Assembly: GCA_028673005.1 (NCBI GenBank)
Contig: CM054115.1
Span: forward strand, 3,534,001 to 3,598,000
Direction: 5' to 3'
DNA length: 64,000 nucleotides
Origin: Tanypteryx hageni
Lineage: Eukaryota > Arthropoda > Insecta > Odonata > Petaluridae
Shown: one piece after another, positions 23,611-37,750 of the stretch
Position numbering within the stretch: position 1 is the stretch's first letter
Layout of the letters: every line of letters starts with the position of its first letter
The notes under the pieces: generated by a model
What the model saw: the letters and a program-made list of their open reading frames with translations, nothing else
Database searches by the model: none
What the model was told of the DNA's origin: nothing
Program-made: the position numbers and the translations under genes

Positions 23611-24388
23611 ACTAGTAGTTGGTGCTTGCATACTGCAAGCATTTCATCTCACTTTGAAAAAACATTCATTTTTCAGACACACATTACATCATTACAAATA
23701 GTATTTTAATTCTTAAGATTTCACCTCCGCAGCGATTTTCGTTTTTCCCACATGTAAAAATAATAGTTTAAAACAATCCCCAAATGTTGCAATTTTAAAT
23801 ATTTTACACTTACTTCATTATGGCGTAATAATGCTAGTTATTTTAGCCATATTTTAAAATTGTAGCACTCTTAGAAGAAAAATAATATTTTTCTAATTGT
23901 TTAAATTTAAATAATTTTTAACGGCCGCCGCAAATCATACATGGTAAAATTGAAATGTTTATTTGTGCAAATTCACTACTCTGTAAATAATTTGAAAATT
24001 TCAGCTTCCTAGCTCATACCGTAGTACCTAAGAAGTTATCTATTTGTTTAAATTTTAAGAATTTTTAACTGCCAAACAAATTAAAATATCGAAATTTGTA
24101 TAATCCCTGTTTCGTTTTTTTAAGAATTCTACATATTTAAAAATTTCAGCTCCGTAGCTCATTCGAAAATGCCTAAACCCTGAATAGTTGTTTAAACAAT
24201 TGCGAATTTTTAGCGGGCGCATTGTTGCACTTTATCAAGATTTTCGCATTTTTTAGTCAGTTTTGCAAAAAATCCTACCTAAGAAAAAAATTTCGAATCT
24301 CCAGCACATCTGAAAGTGCCTAAACATTAGTATCCTCCTGTTATCATTATATATCGACGACTCTTACAGTGGAAGAGGATATAACATA
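23611..24388 (+). repeat. founder-type satellite module (~775 bp)
   Basis: This first module shows the internal structure plainly. After the terminal palindrome come about five diverged monomers of roughly 145-155 bp. Their landmarks are CACCTCCGCAGCG (about 23727), TTGTAGCACTCTTAGAAG (about 23860), TCAGCTTCCTAGCTCAT (about 24001), TCAGCTCCGTAGCTCATTCG (about 24147) and the related CTCCAGCACATCTGAAAGTG (about 24299). The module ends with an inverted repeat: TATCCTCCT and, after a spacer of about 30 nt, a weaker AGAGGATAT arm. The next module then starts at ACTAGTAGTTGG. Confidence 0.75.
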
Positions 24389-25149
24389 CTAGTAGTTGGT
24401 GCTTGCATACTGCAAGCATTTCATCTCAACATAAAAAAACATTCACTATTCATCTTTCATCATTACGCATATATTTTTAATTCTAAAGATTTCACCTCCG
24501 CAGCGATTTTCGTTTTTCCCACATGTAAAGAATAATAGTTTAAAACAATCTCCAAATGTCGCAATTTTAAAAATTTTACACTTTCTTCATTATAAGGTTC
24601 TAATGCTACACATTTTAGCCAAATTTTAAAGTTGTAGCACTTCTAGAAGTAAAATAATTTTTTTCTAATTGTTTAAATTTAAATAATTTTTAACGGCTGC
24701 CGCAACTCATACATGGTAAAATTGAAATGTTTATTTGTGCAAATTTACTATACTGTAAATAATTTGAAAATTTTAGCTTCTTAGCTCATTCCATAGTTCC
24801 TAACCTGCTATCTATTTGTTTAAAATTTAAGAATTTTTAACTGCCAAACAAATTAAAATATCGAAATTTGTATAATTCCTATTTCGTTTTTTTAAGAATT
24901 CTACATATTTAAAAAATTTCAGCTCCGTAGCACATTCGAAAATGTCTAAACCCTGAATATTTGTTTAAACAATTGCGAATTTTTAGCGGCCGCATTGTTG
25001 CACTTTTTCAAGATTTTCGTTTTTTCTAGTCGGTTTTGCACAAAATCCTACCTAAGAAATCTCCAGCAATCTCGAAGTGCCTAAACATTAGTATCCTCCT
25101 ATCATTATATATAGACGTTTATTACAGAGGAGGATATAACTTACTAAAT

Positions 25150-26433
25150 GTCGACCGGACTCAAAAGAACCGACGCCGTAGCTTACCCCTCCAGTTGGCG
25201 CAGCCCCTCTTTTTTCCCCTTTCCACGCTACAGCGGCAGCTTCAGTCAGTTTCAGCGCGCATATTTGAACGTTTCGATCTCCCCGGTATCTCCCTCTTTG
25301 AAGTTTTTGTTGATTGTTGATAGTATTTGTTATTTTTATTGTTGCTATTGTTATTCGGCATTTCGTTGTTTCTTTAGTTTTTCTTTATATGTTATTTTTG
25401 TGGTTAATGTTGTTTTTGAATGAAATTGCATCTTCATTAAGAAGTACGCCCGTTTTCGGGAGACCATTGATAGGACAAGCACGGGAGATTGTGTACAAAG
25501 TGGCTACTTTCTTACGGGATAGCAAATATATCGGTCTCAAATACAACGTAGTGGAGAGCACAAGTACAGCTACTGGAGTATCTAGTTCCATGAATTTACT
25601 TGTGAATTTTCCTCACGTATATTTATTTGGTCCCTTCAGTTGAGGCTTCCTTTTATTCTCATATAAAAAAGATTGAGTCCCTTCAACTGAGCCACCATAT
25701 AATCTTAAAAAAAGTATCGATTCTGAAAGGTTCTTAATATGAGAACATTCACGCACAGCACAATGTAACCTCTCGCTAATGGCAAATATTTTTCACTATT
25801 TTAACTCATCATGGCTCCTGTGCCTACGCTATACGCCAGGATTTCTTTCGTTTATTTGTTTATGGCCCCTCCTTTTCAATAGCTAGAATGGCACGTGTTT
25901 CAGCCTTTTAGAATTCGCAGTTTATTGGTTTTTCTTTTTGGGTTCAGAGGACATCTGGGACGCAGCGTCGGAACGTGTTTCGGAAAGTCTTTTTAATTTT
26001 ATACATATTTCTCCCGGTAATGGTGAATGAATTCTTTATTAATTGTCGCATTAATTTTATTACCAATGTAATTAAAAAATACTTATTTCATGGAATAATA
26101 TCTGCGTACATTTGCAAAATTATACTCGTCTGCTTGAACTTAAGAAATTAAAATATGCATATTTATTATAATAAATGATTTGATACTTGTTACAGTCCAT
26201 CATTCAGCAATCAAAAATACATTATAAACACAACAGATAAATAATTTATCAGAAATCATGAAAAATTAAACAGAAAATTCATAGATTATCCCGCGTGAGA
26301 ATTTCGTCAGGCGTGAGCATCCGTAAGGTGTGAAGTTATCCGAAGCCGAAATAGTGGGGGTACCGAGTGAGCTCCCAGCATCCTCCTTTGCTCCGCCTAC
26401 TTTTGCTAGAAGGGTCTTTTGAGTCCAATCGAC
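25150..26433 (+). mobile_element. non-autonomous Tc1/mariner-like element, array copy 1
   Basis: The ends are inverted: GTCGACCGGACTCAAAAGAA on the left, and GTCGATTGGACTCAAAAGAC when the right end is read on the other strand. It splits an A module: the left flank ATAACTTACTAAAT and right flank TTATAGTAGAAGG correspond to the uninterrupted ATAACATACTAGTAGTTGG. The exact target duplication is unclear (TTA or longer). It carries one recognisable coding relic at about 25424-25643. Its position is the same in all six units, so a single insertion was amplified with the array. Confidence 0.7.
25424..25643 (+). pseudogene. transposase N-terminal helix-turn-helix fragment
   Basis: The frame contains STPVFGRPLIGQAREIVYKV, then ATFLRDSKYIGLKYNV and ESTSTATGVSSS. 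This pattern (GRPL, REIVYKV, a charged stretch, then xRTxxATGVS) is the DNA-binding N-terminus seen in many arthropod IS630/Tc1-type transposases that carry a DDE_3 catalytic domain. The catalytic part is absent; the frame ends at a stop after LFGPFS. It sits inside the inverted-repeat element at 25150-26433 and is repeated in the other five copies, with the same stop. Either it is a deletion relic or a short DNA-binding peptide. Confidence 0.6.
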
Positions 26434-27977
26434 TTATAGTAGAAGGTGCTTGCATACTGCAAGCATTTCATCTCACCTTGAAAAAACATTAATTTTTCAG
26501 ACTGATATTTCATCGTTACAAATATTCTATTAATTCTAAAGATTTCACCTCCGCAGCGATTTTCGTTATTCCCACATGTAAAGATAATAGTTTAACACCA
26601 TCCCCAAATGTTGCAATTTTAAACATTTTACACTTTATCCATTATGGGGCACTAATGCTACAAATTTCAACCAAATTTTAAAGTTGTAGCACTATTAGAA
26701 ATAAAATAATAATTTTCTAATTGTTAAAATTTAAATAATTTTTTACGGCTGCCGCAACTCATATATGGTAAAATTGAAATGTTTAATTGTGCAAGTTCAC
26801 TACTCTGTAAATAATTTAAAAATTTCAGCTTCCTAGCTCATCTCGTAGTACCTAAACAGTTATCTATTTGTTTAAACTTTAAGAATTTTTAACTGCCAAA
26901 CAAATTCAAATATCAAAATTTGTATAACTCCTATTTCTTTTTTTATGAATTCTACTCATAAAAAAAATTTCAACTCCGTAGCACATTTGGAAATACATAA
27001 ACCTTGAACATTTTTTAAACAATTGCGAATTTTTAGCGGCCGCATTGTTGCACTTTTTCAATATTTTTGTTTTTTTAGTCGGTTTTGCACAAAATTCTAC
27101 CTATGAAAAAAATTTCGAATCTCCAGCTTATCTGGAAGTGCCAAAACATTAGTATCCTCCTGTTATCATTATATATCGACGACTCTTACAGAGGAGGAGG
27201 ATATAACATACTAGTAGTTGGTGCTTGCATACTGCAAGCATTTCATCTCACATTAAAAGTACATTCATTTTTCAGACAGAAATTTCAACATTACAAATAA
27301 TCTTTTAATTCTAAACATTTCATTTCTGCAGCGATTTCCGTTTTTCCCACATGTAAAGAATAATAGTTTAAAACAATCTCCAAATGTCGCAATTTTAAAA
27401 ATTTTACACTTTCTTCATAATAAGGTTCTTATGCTACACATTTTAGCCAAATTTTAAAGTTGTTGCACTTCTAGAAGTAAAATAATATTTTTCTAATTGT
27501 TTAAAATTAAATAATTTCAAACGGCCGTTGCAATACATACATGGTAAAATTGAAATGTTAATTTGTGCAAATTTACTATACTGTAAATAATTTGAGAATT
27601 TTAGCTTCTTAGCTCATTCCATAGTTCCTAAACTGCTATCTATTTGTTTAAAATTTAAGAATTTTTAACTGCCAAACAAATTAAAATATCGAAATTTGTA
27701 TAATTCATATTTCGTTTTTTTAAGAATTCTACATATTTAAAAAATTTCAGCTCCGTAGCACATTCGAAAATGCCTAAACCCTGAATATTTGTTTGAACAA
27801 TTGCGAATTTTTAGCGGCCGCATTGTTGCACTTTTTCAAGATTTTCGTTTTTTCTAGTCGGTTTTGCACAAAATCCTACCTAAGAAATCTCCAGCAATCT
27901 CGAAGTGCCTAAACATTAGTATCCTCCTATCATTATATATAGACGTTTATTACAGAGGAGGATATAACTTATTAAAG

Positions 27978-29261
27978 GTCGACCGGACTCAAAAGAACCG
28001 ACGCCGTAGCTTACCCCTCCAGTTGGCGCAGCCCCTCTTTTTTCCCCTTTCCACGCTACAGCGGCAGCTTCAGTCAGTTTCAGCGCGCATATTTGAACGT
28101 TTCGATCTCCCCGGTATCTTCCTCTTTGAAGTTTTTGTTGATTGTTGATAGTATTTGTTATTTTTATTGTTGCTATTGTTATTCGGCATTTCGTTGTTTC
28201 TTTAGTTTTTCTTTATTTGTTATTTTTGTGGTTAATGTTGTTTTTGAATGAAATTGCATCTTTATTAAGAAGTACGCCCGTTTTCGGGAGACCACTGATA
28301 GGACAAGCACGGGAGATTGTGTACAAAGTGGCTACTTTCTTACGGGATAGCAAATATATCGGTCTCAAATACAACGTAGTGGAGAGCACAAGTACGGCTA
28401 CTGGAGTATCTAGTTCCATGAATTTACTTGTGAATTTTCCTCACGTATTTTTATTTGGTCCCTTCAGTTGAGGCTTCCTTTTATTCTCATATAAAAGAGA
28501 TTGAGTCCCTTCAACTGAGACACCATAAAATCTTTAAAAAAGTACCGATTCTGAAAGGTTCTTAATATGAGAACATTCACGCACAGCACAATGTAACCTC
28601 TCGCTAATGGCAAATATTTTTCACTATTTTAACTCATCATGGCTCCTGTGCCTACGCTATACGCCAGGATTTCTTTCGTTTATTTGTTTATGGCCCCTCC
28701 TTTTCAATAGCTAGAATGGCACGTGTTTCAGCCTTTTAGAATTCGCAGTTTATTGGTTTTTCTTTTTGGGTTCAGAGGACATCTGGGACGCAGCGTCGGA
28801 ACGTGTTTCGGAAAGTCTTTTTAATTTTATACATATTTCTCCCGGTAATGGTGAATGAATTCTTTATTAATTGTCGCATTAATTTTATTACCAATGCAAT
28901 TAAAAAATACTTATTTCATGGAATAATATCTGCGTACATTTGCAAAATTATACTCGTCTGCTTGAACTTAAGAAATTAAAATATGCATGTTTATTATAAT
29001 AAATGATTTGATACTTGTTACAGTCCATCATTCAGCAATCAAAAATACTTTATAAACACAACAGATAAATAATTTATCAGAAATCATGAAATATTAAACA
29101 GAAAATTCATCGATTATCCCGCGTGAGAATTTCGTCAGGCGTGAGCATCCGTAAGGTGTGAAGTCATCCGAAGCCGAAAGAGTGGGGGTACCGAGTGAGC
29201 TCCCAGCATCCTACTTTGCTCCGCCCACTTTTGCTAGAAGGGTCTTTTTAGTCCAATCGAC
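27978..29261 (+). mobile_element. Tc1/mariner-like derivative, array copy 2
   Basis: Same ends and relic frame as the copy at 25150. The left flank reads ATAACTTATTAAAG here, a variant shared with copies 3, 4 and 5. Confidence 0.7.
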
Positions 29262-30805
29262 TTATAGTAGAAGGTGCTTGCATACTGCAAGCATTTCATC
29301 TCACCTTGAAAAAACATTAATTTTTCAGACTGATATTTCATCGTTACAAATATTCTATTAATTCTAAAGATTTCACCTCCGCAGCGATTTTCGTTATTCC
29401 CACATGTAAAGATAATAGTTTAACACCATCCCCAAATGTTGCAATTTTAAACATTTTACACTTTATCCATTATGGGGCACTAATGCTACAAATTTCAACC
29501 AAATTTTAAAGTTGTAGCACTATTAGAAATAAAATAATAATTTTCTAATTGTTAAAATTTAAATAATTTTTTACGGCTGCCGCAACTCATATATGGTAAA
29601 ATTGAAATGTTTAATTGTGCAAGTTCACTACTCTGTAAATAATTTAAAAATTTCAGCTTCCTAGCTCATCTCGTAGTACCTAAACAGTTATCTATTTGTT
29701 TAAACTTTAAGAATTTTTAACTGCCAAACAAATTCAAATATCAAAATTTGTATAACTCCTATTTCTTTTTTTATGAATTCTACTCATAAAAAAAATTTCA
29801 ACTCCGTAGCACATTTGGAAATACATAAACCTTGAACATTTTTTAAACAATTGCGAATTTTTAGCGGCCGCATTGTTGCACTTTTTCAATATTTTTGTTT
29901 TTTTAGTCGGTTTTGCACAAAATTCTACCTATGAAAAAAATTTCGAATCTCCAGCTTATCTGGAAGTGCCAAAACATAAGTTTCCTCCTGTTATCATTAT
30001 GTATCGACGACTCTTATAGAGGAGGAGGATATAACATACTAATAGTTGGTGCTTGCATACTGCAAGCATTTCATCTCACATTAAAAGTACATTCATTTTT
30101 CAGACAGAAATTTCAACATTACAAATAATCTTTTAATTCTAAACATTTCATTTCTGCAGCGATTTCCGTTTTTCCCACATGTAAAGAATAATAGTTTAAA
30201 ACAATCTCCAAATGTCGCAATTTTAAAAATTTCACACTTTCTTCATTATAAGGTTCTAATGCTACACATTTTAGCCAAATTTTAAAGTTGTAGCACTTCT
30301 AGAAATAAAATAATATTTTTCTAATTTTTTTAATTTAAATAATTTCTAACGGCCGTTGCAATACATACATGGTAAAATTGAAATGTTTATTTGTGCAAAT
30401 TTACTATACTGTAAATAATTTGAAAATTTTAGCTTCTTAGCTCATCCCATAGTTCCTAAACTGCTATCTATTTGTTTAAAATTTAAGAATTTTTAACTGC
30501 CTAACAAATTAAAATATCGAAATTTGTATAATCTTTATTTCGTTTTTTTAAGAATTCTACATATTTAAAAAATTTCAGCACCGTAGCACATTCGAAAATG
30601 CCTAAACCCTGAATATTTGTTTGAACAATTGCGAATTTTTAGCGGCCGCATTGTTGCACTTTTTCAAGATTTTCGTTTTTTCTAGTCGGTTTTGCACAAA
30701 ATCCTACCTAAGAAATCTCCAGCAATCTCGAAGTGCCTAAACATTAGTATCCTCCTATCATTATATATAGACGTTTATTACAGAGGAGGATATAACTTAT
30801 TAAAG

Positions 30806-32089
30806 GTCGACCGGACTCAAAAGAACCGACGCCGTAGCTTACCCCTCCAGTTGGCGCAGCCCCTCTTTTTTCCCCTTTTCACGCTACAGCGGCAGCTTCA
30901 GTCAGTTTCAGCGCGCATATTTGAACGTTTCGATCTCCCCGGTATATTCCTCTTTGAAGTTTTTGTTGATTGTTGATAGTATTTGTTATTTTTATTGTTG
31001 CTATTGTTATTCGGCATTTCGTTGTTTCTTTAGTTTTTCTTTATTTGTTATTTTTGTGGTTAATGTTGTTTTTGAATGAAATTGCATCTTTATTAAGAAG
31101 TACGCCCGTTTTCGGGAGACCACTGATAGGACAAGCACGGGAGATTGTGTACAAAGTGGCTACTTTCTTACGGGATAGCAAATATATCGGTCTCAAATAC
31201 AACGTAGTGGAGAGCACAAGTACGGCTACTGGAGTATCTAGTTCCATGAATTTACTTGTGAATTTTCCTCACGTATTTTTATTTGGTCCCTTCAGTTGAG
31301 GCTTCCTTTTATTCTCATATAAAAGAGATTGAGTCCCTTCAACTGAGACACCATAAAATCTTTAAAAAAGTACCGATTCTGAAAGGTTCTTAATATGAGA
31401 ACATTCACGCACAGCACAATGTAACCTCTCGCTAATGGCAAATATTTTTCACTATTTTAACTCATCATGGCTCCTGTGCCTACGCTATACGCCAGGATTT
31501 CTTTCGTTTATTTGTTTATGGCCCCTCCTTTTCAATAGCTAGAATGGCACGTGTATCAGCCTTTTAGAATTCGCAGTTTATTGGTTTTTCTTTTTGGGTT
31601 CAGAGGACATCTGGGACGCAGCGTCGGAACGTGTTTCGGAAAGTCTTTTTAATTTTATACATATTTCTCCCGGTAATGGTGAATGAATTCTTTATTAATT
31701 GTCACATTAATTTTATTACCAATGTAATTAAAAAATACTTATTTCATGGAATAATATCTGCGTACATTTGCAAAATTATACTCGTCTGCTTGAACTTAAG
31801 AAATTAAAATATGCATGTTTATTATAATAAATGATTTGATACTTGTTACAGTCCATCATTCAGCAATCAAAAATACTTTATAAACACAACAGATAAATAA
31901 TTTATCAGAAATCATGAAATATTAAACAGAAAATTCATCGATTATCCCGCGTGAGAATTTCGTCAGGCGTGAGCATCCGTAAGGTGTGAAGTCATCCGAA
32001 GCCGAAAGAGTGGGGGTACCGAGTGAGCTCCCAGCATCCTACTTTGCTCCGCCCACTTTTGCTAGAAGGGTCTTTTTAGTCCAATCGAC
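30806..32089 (+). mobile_element. Tc1/mariner-like derivative, array copy 3
   Basis: Carries the private variant CGTGTATCAG near 31551 shared only with copy 5, marking the 5.66-kb dimer duplication. Confidence 0.7.
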
Positions 32090-33635
32090 TTATAGTAGAA
32101 GGTGCTTGCATACTGCAAGCATTTCATCTCACCTTGAAAAAACATTAATTTTTCAGACTGATATTTCATCGTTACAAATATTCTATTAATTCTAAAGATT
32201 TCACCTCCGCAGCGATTTTCGTTATTCCCACATGTAAAGATAATAGTTAAACACAATCCCCAAATGTTGCAATTTTAAACATTTTACACTTTATCCATTA
32301 TGGGGCACTAATGCTACAAATTTCAACCAAATTTTAAAGTTGTAGCACTATTAGAAATAAAATAATAATTTTCTAATTGTTAAAATTTAAATAATTTTTT
32401 ACGGCTGCCGCAACTCATATATGGTAAAATTGAAATGTTTAATTGTGCAAGTTCACTACTCTGTAAATAATTTAAAAATTTCAGCTTCATAGCTCATCTC
32501 GTAGTACCTAAACAGTTATCTATATGTTTAAACTTTAAGAATTTTTAACTGCCAAACAAATTCAAATATCAAAATTTGTATAACTCCTATTTCTTTTTTT
32601 TAAGATTTCTACTCATTAAAAAAATTTCAACTCCGTAGCACATTTGGAAATACGTAAACCTTGAACATTTTTTAAACAATTGCGAATTTTTAGCGGCCGC
32701 ATTGTTGCACTTTTTCAATATTTTTGTTTTTTTAGTCGGTTTTGCACAAAATTCTACCTATGAAAAAAATTTCGAATCTCCAGCTTATCTGGAAGTGCCA
32801 AAACATTAGTATCCTCCTGTTATCATTATATATCGACGACTCTTACAGAGGAGGAGGATATAACATACTAGTAGTTGGTGCTTGCATACTGCAAGCATTT
32901 CATCTCACATTAAAAGAACAGTCATTTTTCAGACAGAAATTTCAACATTACAAATAATCTTTTAATTCTAAACATTTCATTTCTGCAGCGATTTCCGTTT
33001 TTCCCACATGTAAAGAATAATAGTTTAAAACAATTTCCAAATTTCGCAATTTTAAAAATTTTACACTTTCTTCATTATAAGGTTCTAATGCTACACATTT
33101 TAGCCAAATTTTAAAGTTGTAGCACTTCTAGAAATAAAATAATATTTTTCTAATTTTTTTAATTTAAATAATTTCTAACGGCCGTTGCAATACATACATG
33201 GTAAAATTGAAATGTTTATTTGTGCAAATTTACTATACTGTAAATAATTTGAAAATTTTAGCTTCCTAGCTCATCCCATAGTTCCTAAACTGCTATCTAT
33301 TTTTTTTTAAATTTAAGAATTTTTAACTGCCAAACAAATTAAAATATCGATATTTGTATAATTCCTATTTCGTTTTTTTAAGAATTCTACATATTTAAAA
33401 AATTTCAGCTCCGTAGCACATTCAAAAATGCCTAAACCCTGAATATTTGTTTGAACAATTGCGAATTTTTAGCGGCCGCATTGTTGCACTTTTTCAAGAT
33501 TTTCGTTTTTTCTAGTCGGTTTTGCACAAAATCCTACCTAAGAAATCTCCAGCAATCTCGAAGTGCCTAAACATTAGTATCCTCCTATCATTATATATAG
33601 ACGTTTATTACAGAGGAGGATATAACTTATTAAAG

Positions 33636-34920
33636 GTCGACCGGACTCAAAAGAACCGACGCCGTAGCTTACCCCTCCAGTTGGCGCAGCCCCTCTTTTT
33701 TCCCCTTTCCACGCTACAGCGGCAGCTTCAGTCAGTTTCAGCGCGCATATTTGAACGTTTCGATCTCCCCGGTATCTTCCTCTTTGAAGTTTTTGTTGAT
33801 TGTTGATAGTATTTGTTATTTTTATTGTTGCTATTGTTATTCGGCATTTCGTTGTTTCTTTAGTTTTTCTTTATTTGTTATTTTTGTGGTTAATGTTGTT
33901 TTTGAATGAAATTGCATCTTTATTAAGAAGTACGCCCGTTTTCGGGAGACCACTGATAGGACAAGCACGGGAGATTGTGTACAAAGTGGCTACTTTCTTA
34001 CGGGATAGCAAATATATCGGTCTCAAATACAACGTAGTGGAGAGCACAAGTACGGCTACTGGAGTATCTAGTTCCATGAATTTACTTGTGAATTTTCCTC
34101 ACGTATTTTTATTTGGTCCCTTCAGTTGAGGCTTCCTTTTATTCTCATATAAAAGAGATTGAGTCCCTTCAACTGAGACACCATAAAATCTTTAAAAAAG
34201 TACCGATTCTGAAAGGTTCTTAATATGAGAACATTCACGCACAGCACAATGTAACCTCTCGCTAATGGCAAATATTTTTCACTATTTTAACTCATCATGG
34301 CTCCTGTGCCTACGCTATACGCCAGGATTTCTTTCGTTTATTTGTTTATGGCCCCTCCTTTTCAATAGCTAGAATGGCACGTGTTTCAGCCTTTTAGAAT
34401 TCGCAGTTTATTGGTTTTTCTTTTTGGGTTCAGAGGACATCTGGGACGCAGCGTCGGAACGTGTTTCGGAAAGTCTTTTTAATTTTATACATATTTCTCC
34501 CGGTAATGGTGAATGAATTCTTTATTAATTGTCGCATTAATTTTATTACCAATGTAATTAAAAAATACTTATTTCATGGAATAATATCTGCGTACATTTG
34601 CAAAATTATACTCGTCTGCTTGAACTTAAGAAATTAAAATATGCATGTTTATTATAATAAATGATTTGATACTTGTTACAGTCCATCATTCAGCAATCAA
34701 AAATACTTTATAAACACAACAGATAAATAATTTATCAGAAATCATGAAATATTAAACAGAAAATTCAACGATTATCCCGCGTGAGAATTTCGTCAGGCGT
34801 GAGCATCCGTAAGGTGTGAAGTTATCCGAAGCCGAAAGAGTGGGGGGTACCGAGTGAGCTCCCAGCATCCTACTTTGCTCCGCCCACTTTTGCTAGAAGG
34901 GTCTTTTTAGTCCAATCGAC
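33636..34920 (+). mobile_element. Tc1/mariner-like derivative, array copy 4
   Basis: Same element. It has one extra G in the run at about 34843 (GTGGGGGGTACC), which closes the small frame seen at this place in copies 2, 3 and 5. This supports treating that frame as fortuitous. Confidence 0.7.
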
Positions 34921-36466
34921 TTATAGTAGAAGGTGCTTGCATACTGCAAGCATTTCATCTCACCTTGAAAAAACATTAATTTTTCAGACTGATATTTCAT
35001 CGTTACAAATATTCTATTAATTCTAAAGATTTCACCTCCGCAGCGATTTTCGTTATTCCCACATGTAAAGATAATAGTTAAACACAATCCCCAAATGTTG
35101 CAATTTTAAACATTTTACACTTTATCCATTATGGGGCACTAATGCTACAAATTTCAACCAAATTTTAAAGTTGTAGCACTATTAGAAATAAAATAATAAT
35201 TTTCTAATTGTTAAAATTTAAATAATTTTTTACGGCTGCCGCAACTCATATATGGTAAAATTGAAATGTTTAATTGTGCAAGTTCACTACTCTGTAAATA
35301 ATTTAAAAATTTCAGCTTCCTAGCTCATCTCGTAGTACCTAAACAGTTATCTATTTGTTTAAACTTTAAGAATTTTTAACTGCCAAACAAATTCAAATAT
35401 CAAAATTTGTATAACTCCTATTTCTTTTTTTATGAATTCTACTCATAAAAAAAATTTCAACTCCGTAGCACATTTGGAAATACATAAACCTTGAACATTT
35501 TTTAAACAATTGCGAATTTTTAGCGGCCGCATTGTTGCACTTTTTCAATATTTTTGTTTTTTTAGTCGGTTTTGCACAAAATTCTACCTATGAAAAAAAT
35601 TTCGAATCTCCAGCTTATCTGGAAGTGCCAAAACATAAGTTTCCTCCTGTTATCATTATGTATCGACGACTCTTACAGAGGAGGAGGATATAACATACTA
35701 GTAGTTGGTGCTTGCATACTGCAAGCATTTCATCTCACATTAAAAGTACATTCATTTTTCAGACAGAAATTTCAACATTACAAATAATCTTTTAATTCTA
35801 AACATTTCATTTCTGCAGCGATTTCCGTTTTTCCCACATGTAAAGAATAATAGTTTAAAACAATCTCCAAATGTCGCAATTTTAAAAATTTCACACTTTC
35901 TTCATTATAAGGTTCTAATGCTACACATTTTAGCCAAATTTTAAAGTTGTAGCACTTCTAGAAATAAAATAATATTTTTCTAATTTTTTTAATTTAAATA
36001 ATTTCTAACGGCCGTTGCAATACATACATGGTAAAATTGAAATGTTTATTTGTGCAAATTTACTATACTGTAAATAATTTGAAAATTTTAGCTTCTTAGC
36101 TCATCCCATAGTTCCTAAACTGCTATCTATTTGTTTAAAATTTAAGAATTTTTAACTGCCTAACAAATTAAAATATCGAAATTTGTATAATCTTTATTTC
36201 GTTTTTTTTTAAGAATTCTACATATTTAAAAAATTTCAGCACCGTAGCACATTCGAAAATGCCTAAACCCTGAATATTTGTTTGAACAATTGCGAATTTT
36301 TAGCGGCCGCATTGTTGCACTTTTTCAAGATTTTCGTTTTTTCTAGTCGGTTTTGCACAAAATCCTACCTAAGAAATCTCCAGCAATCTCGAAGTGCCTA
36401 AACATTAGTATCCTCCTATCATTATATATAGACGTTTATTACAGAGGAGGATATAACTTATTAAAG

Positions 36467-37750
36467 GTCGACCGGACTCAAAAGAACCGACGCCGTAGCT
36501 TACCCCTCCAGTTGGCGCAGCCCCTCTTTTTTCCCCTTTCCACGCTACAGCGGCAGCTTCAGTCAGTTCCAGCGCGCATATTTGAACGTTTCGATCTCCC
36601 CGGTATCTTCCTCTTTGAAGTTTTTGTTGATTGTTGATAGTATTTGTTATTTTTATTGTTGCTATTGTTATTCGGCATTTCGTTGTTTCTTTAGTTTTTC
36701 TTTATTTGTTATTTTTGTGGTTAATGTTGTTTTTGAATGAAATTGCATCTTTATTAAGAAGTACGCCCGTTTTCGGGAGACCACTGATAGGACAAGCACG
36801 GGAGATTGTGTACAAAGTGGCTACTTTCTTACGGGATAGCAAATATATCGGTCTCAAATACAACGTAGTGGAGAGCACAAGTACGGCTACTGGAGTATCT
36901 AGTTCCATGAATTTACTTGTGAATTTTCCTCACGTATTTTTATTTGGTCCCTTCAGTTGAGGCTTCCTTTTATTCTCATATAAAAGAGATTGAGTCCCTT
37001 CAACTGAGACACCATAAAATCTTTAAAAAAGTACCGATTCTGAAAGGTTCTTAATATGAGAACATTCACGCACAGCACAATGTAACCTCTCGCTAATGGC
37101 AAATATTTTTCACTATTTTAACTCATCATGGCTCCTGTGCCTACGCTATACGCCAGGATTTCTTTCGTTTATTTGTTTATGGCCCCTCCTTTTCAATAGC
37201 TAGAATGGCACGTGTATCAGCCTTTTAGAATTCGCAGTTTATTGGTTTTTCTTTTTGGGTTCAGAGGACATCTGGGACGCAGCGTCGGAACGTGTTTCGG
37301 AAAGTCTTTTTAATTTTATACATATTTCTCCCGGTAATGGTGAATGAATTCTTTATTAATTGTCGCATTAATTTTATTACCAATGTAATTAAAAAATACT
37401 TATTTCATGGAATAATATCTGCGTACATTTGCAAAATTATACTCGTCTGCTTGAACTTAAGAAATTAAAATATGCATGTTTATTATAATAAATGATTTGA
37501 TACTTGTTACAGTCCATCATTCAGCAATCAAAAATACTTTATAAACACAACAGATAAATAATTTATCAGAAATCATGAAATATTAAACAGAAAATTCATC
37601 GATTATCCCGCGTGAGAATTTCGTCAGGCGTGAGCATCCGTAAGGTGTGAAGTCATCCGAAGCCGAAAGAGTGGGGGTACCGAGTGAGCTCCCAGCATCC
37701 TACTTTGCTCCGCCCACTTTTGCTAGAAGGGTCTTTTTAGTCCAATCGAC
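36467..37750 (+). mobile_element. Tc1/mariner-like derivative, array copy 5
   Basis: Closest to copy 3 at 5,661 bp spacing, including the CGTGTATCAG variant at about 37213. Confidence 0.7.
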